From positions 1-7,362 of the forward strand of contig DDIP01000346.1 in NCBI GenBank assembly GCA_002338605.1: DNA of 7,362 nucleotides, read 5' to 3'. Each line of letters starts with the position of its first letter. Within the stretch, counting starts at the first letter, position 1. Shown piece by piece: positions 6,374 to 7,362 of the stretch. This DNA is from Proteobacteria bacterium UBA1847. Its GTDB lineage: Bacteria; Pseudomonadota; Gammaproteobacteria; Steroidobacterales; Woeseiaceae. A model generated the notes under the pieces. The model was not told the DNA's origin. It did not search any database and saw only the letters and a list, made by a program, of their open reading frames with translations. Position numbers and translations under genes: made by a program.

Positions 6374-7256
6374 CGCAACCCGACTGTCGGAGCTGGCTCA
6401 AATTAGCTTGGGTGAAACTCTGGTAGGCGCCCACCAGGTGGTCCGGAAACGCTACGTATCGAATCCTGCCCTTGCCATGCCACTGGATCACGGCATTGGC
6501 AACATCGTTGAAACTCTGCGCCCGCCCGGTGCCAGTGTTGAAAATGCCCGACGCGTCGGGGTGATCCAGGAACCACAGGTTGACGTTGCAGGCATCGTCA
6601 ACGTAGACGAAGTCGCGCAGCTGCTCGCCGTCTGCATAACCATCGGAGCCGGTAAACAGTCTTGCCTCACCGTCGTCACGAACCTGGTTGTTGAAGTGGA
6701 AAGCGACACTGGCCATCGAACCCTTGTGCTGCTCTCGCGGCCCGTAAACATTGAAGTAACGCAGACCGACAACCTGGCTGTCAGACGCCCGCCCCGTGCG
6801 CCGAACGTATCGGTCAAACTGAATTTTGGAATAGCCGTAGACGTTCAGCGGATTCTCAAACAACGGGTCCTCAACGAATTCCGACGACGCACCGTAGACT
6901 GCGGCCGATGACGCATAGATAAACTGGGTCCGATGATCGAGGCAATGATGCAGCAACTTCTTCGAATAATGGTAGTTGTTCTCCATCATGTAGCGACCGT
7001 TCCACTCCGTGGTTTCCGAACAGGCGCCCTGGTGCAGAATCGCCTTGATATTCTTCGCAAACCCCTTGTCGGTAGCCAGTCGGGCCAGCAACTCGTCCTT
7101 GTCAAGATAGTCTGCGACGGCGAGATCCGAAATATTGGCGAACTTGTGACCATCGGTCAGTTCATCGACGACGACAACCTCATCAGCGCCGCGCTCGATC
7201 AGGGACCGCACCAGGTTGCTGCCAATAAACCCGGCGCCGCCGGTGACGATATGCAT
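6315..7256 (-). CDS. rfaD: ADP-L-glycero-D-manno-heptose 6-epimerase
   Basis: Converts ADP-D-glycero-D-manno-heptose to ADP-L-glycero-D-manno-heptose, the donor used by both heptosyltransferases nearby. It is a 313-residue extended short-chain dehydrogenase (E. coli HldD: 310). Visible parts: the NADP-binding TGGAGFIGSN at 5-14 (GxxGxxG), YASSAAVYG at 114-122, the Y140xxxK144 pair in NVYGYSK, RYFNVYGPREQHKGSMAS at 166-183 with K178, and LRDFVYVDD at 213-221. Y140 and K178 fall at the same numbers as the catalytic pair I recall for E. coli HldD. I chose ATG at 7256 because MHIVTGGAGF is the family's N-terminus. The frame stays open further upstream to the window end, but those bases encode the neighbouring zinc-finger gene in another frame. 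It starts 2 nt after that gene's stop and has no strong ribosome binding site, so coupled translation is likely. Also named hldD or gmhD. Confidence 0.96.
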   Translation of the reverse strand: MHIVTGGAGFIGSNLVRSLIERGADEVVVVDELTDGHKFANISDLAVADYLDKDELLARLATDKGFAKNIKAILHQGACSETTEWNGRYMMENNYHYSKKLLHHCLDHRTQFIYASSAAVYGASSEFVEDPLFENPLNVYGYSKIQFDRYVRRTGRASDSQVVGLRYFNVYGPREQHKGSMASVAFHFNNQVRDDGEARLFTGSDGYADGEQLRDFVYVDDACNVNLWFLDHPDASGIFNTGTGRAQSFNDVANAVIQWHGKGRIRYVAFPDHLVGAYQSFTQANLSQLRQSGCDVEFRSVEAGVKDYLDQIG

Positions 7257-7258
7257 GA

Positions 7259-7362
7259 TCAGTCGTCGCTGTTGAGCAGGTGGTATTGCGCGCCACAGTA
7301 GGGGCACTTGGCGTCGCCGGTTTCCTCGACTGGCAAGTAGACCTTCGGATGTGAATTCCACA
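7259..7362 (-). CDS. zf-CHCC zinc-finger protein, C-terminal end only (5' end beyond window)
   Basis: A partial gene entering from the right edge. It encodes the last 33 residues of a small protein: WNSHPKVYL, then a VEETGD turn, then CPYCGAQYHL and a short acidic end (NSDD) before TGA at 7261-7259. The pattern H-x14-C-x2-C, with HPKVYLP and CPYCG, matches the last three ligands of the zf-CHCC family, small proteins related to a zinc-binding subunit of mitochondrial complex I. The first cysteine would lie outside the window. The bacterial proteins are of unknown role and are often found next to ilvE and LPS heptosyltransferase genes, which agrees with rfaD 2 nt downstream. The open frame that extends rfaD over these bases is a shadow. 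Confidence 0.8.
   Translation of the reverse strand, partial: WNSHPKVYLPVEETGDAKCPYCGAQYHLLNSDD

Noticed and set aside
6111..6911. Plus-strand open frame of 266 codons over rfaD and waaF
   Set aside because: It is antisense to two clearly recognised LPS enzymes and shows no domain of its own.
7257..7361. A 35-residue N-terminal extension of rfaD
   Set aside because: The bases encode the zf-CHCC C-terminus in another frame, and RfaD proteins begin at MHIVTGGAGF or equivalent.

Overview
The window is about 57% G+C (estimated by eye) and densely coded, with no mobile element, RNA gene or CRISPR array that I can see. Every protein recognised belongs to the Gram-negative envelope: lipid A acylation, the LPS inner core and peptidoglycan turnover. 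The presence of KdkA and an OpsX-type heptosyltransferase, with a zf-CHCC protein next to rfaD/waaF, suggests a gammaproteobacterium, probably environmental. The genus cannot be read from the sequence.

Layout, left to right: (1) 1-1224, minus strand: a secreted MltD-like lytic transglycosylase with LysM modules, cut by the left edge. (2) 1225-1305: an AT-rich divergent intergenic region, the only real promoter space in the window. (3) 1306-2604, plus: an exported protein of the succinylglutamate desuccinylase/aspartoacylase (M14-like) family. (4) 2617-3555, plus: an LpxL/HtrB lipid A acyltransferase, 12 nt downstream and likely in the same transcript. (5) 3528-4259, minus: KdkA (Kdo kinase), overlapping the lpxL 3' end. 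(6) 4278-5330, plus: an OpsX-like GT9 heptosyltransferase, divergent from kdkA with an 18-nt gap; both genes appear to start with TTG. (7) 5327-6373, minus: WaaF, whose stop codon interleaves with that of opsX. (8) 6315-7256, minus: RfaD/HldD. (9) 7259-7362, minus: the C-terminal end of a small zf-CHCC zinc-finger protein, cut by the right edge. Genes 9, 8 and 7 form a tight operon read leftwards.

Functionally, RfaD makes ADP-L-glycero-D-manno-heptose, KdkA phosphorylates the Kdo of Kdo-lipid A, OpsX would add heptose I to that phosphorylated Kdo, WaaF adds heptose II, and LpxL adds a secondary acyl chain to lipid A. This matches the Haemophilus-type inner core built on a single phosphorylated Kdo. 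The left half (transglycosylase and exported M14-like hydrolase) may act on the cell wall, but that link is inferred from neighbourhood only. I see no wholly new system. The points most worth a second look are the exported aspartoacylase-like enzyme, the 18-nt divergent TTG/TTG junction, and a possible hairpin enclosing the lpxL start codon.
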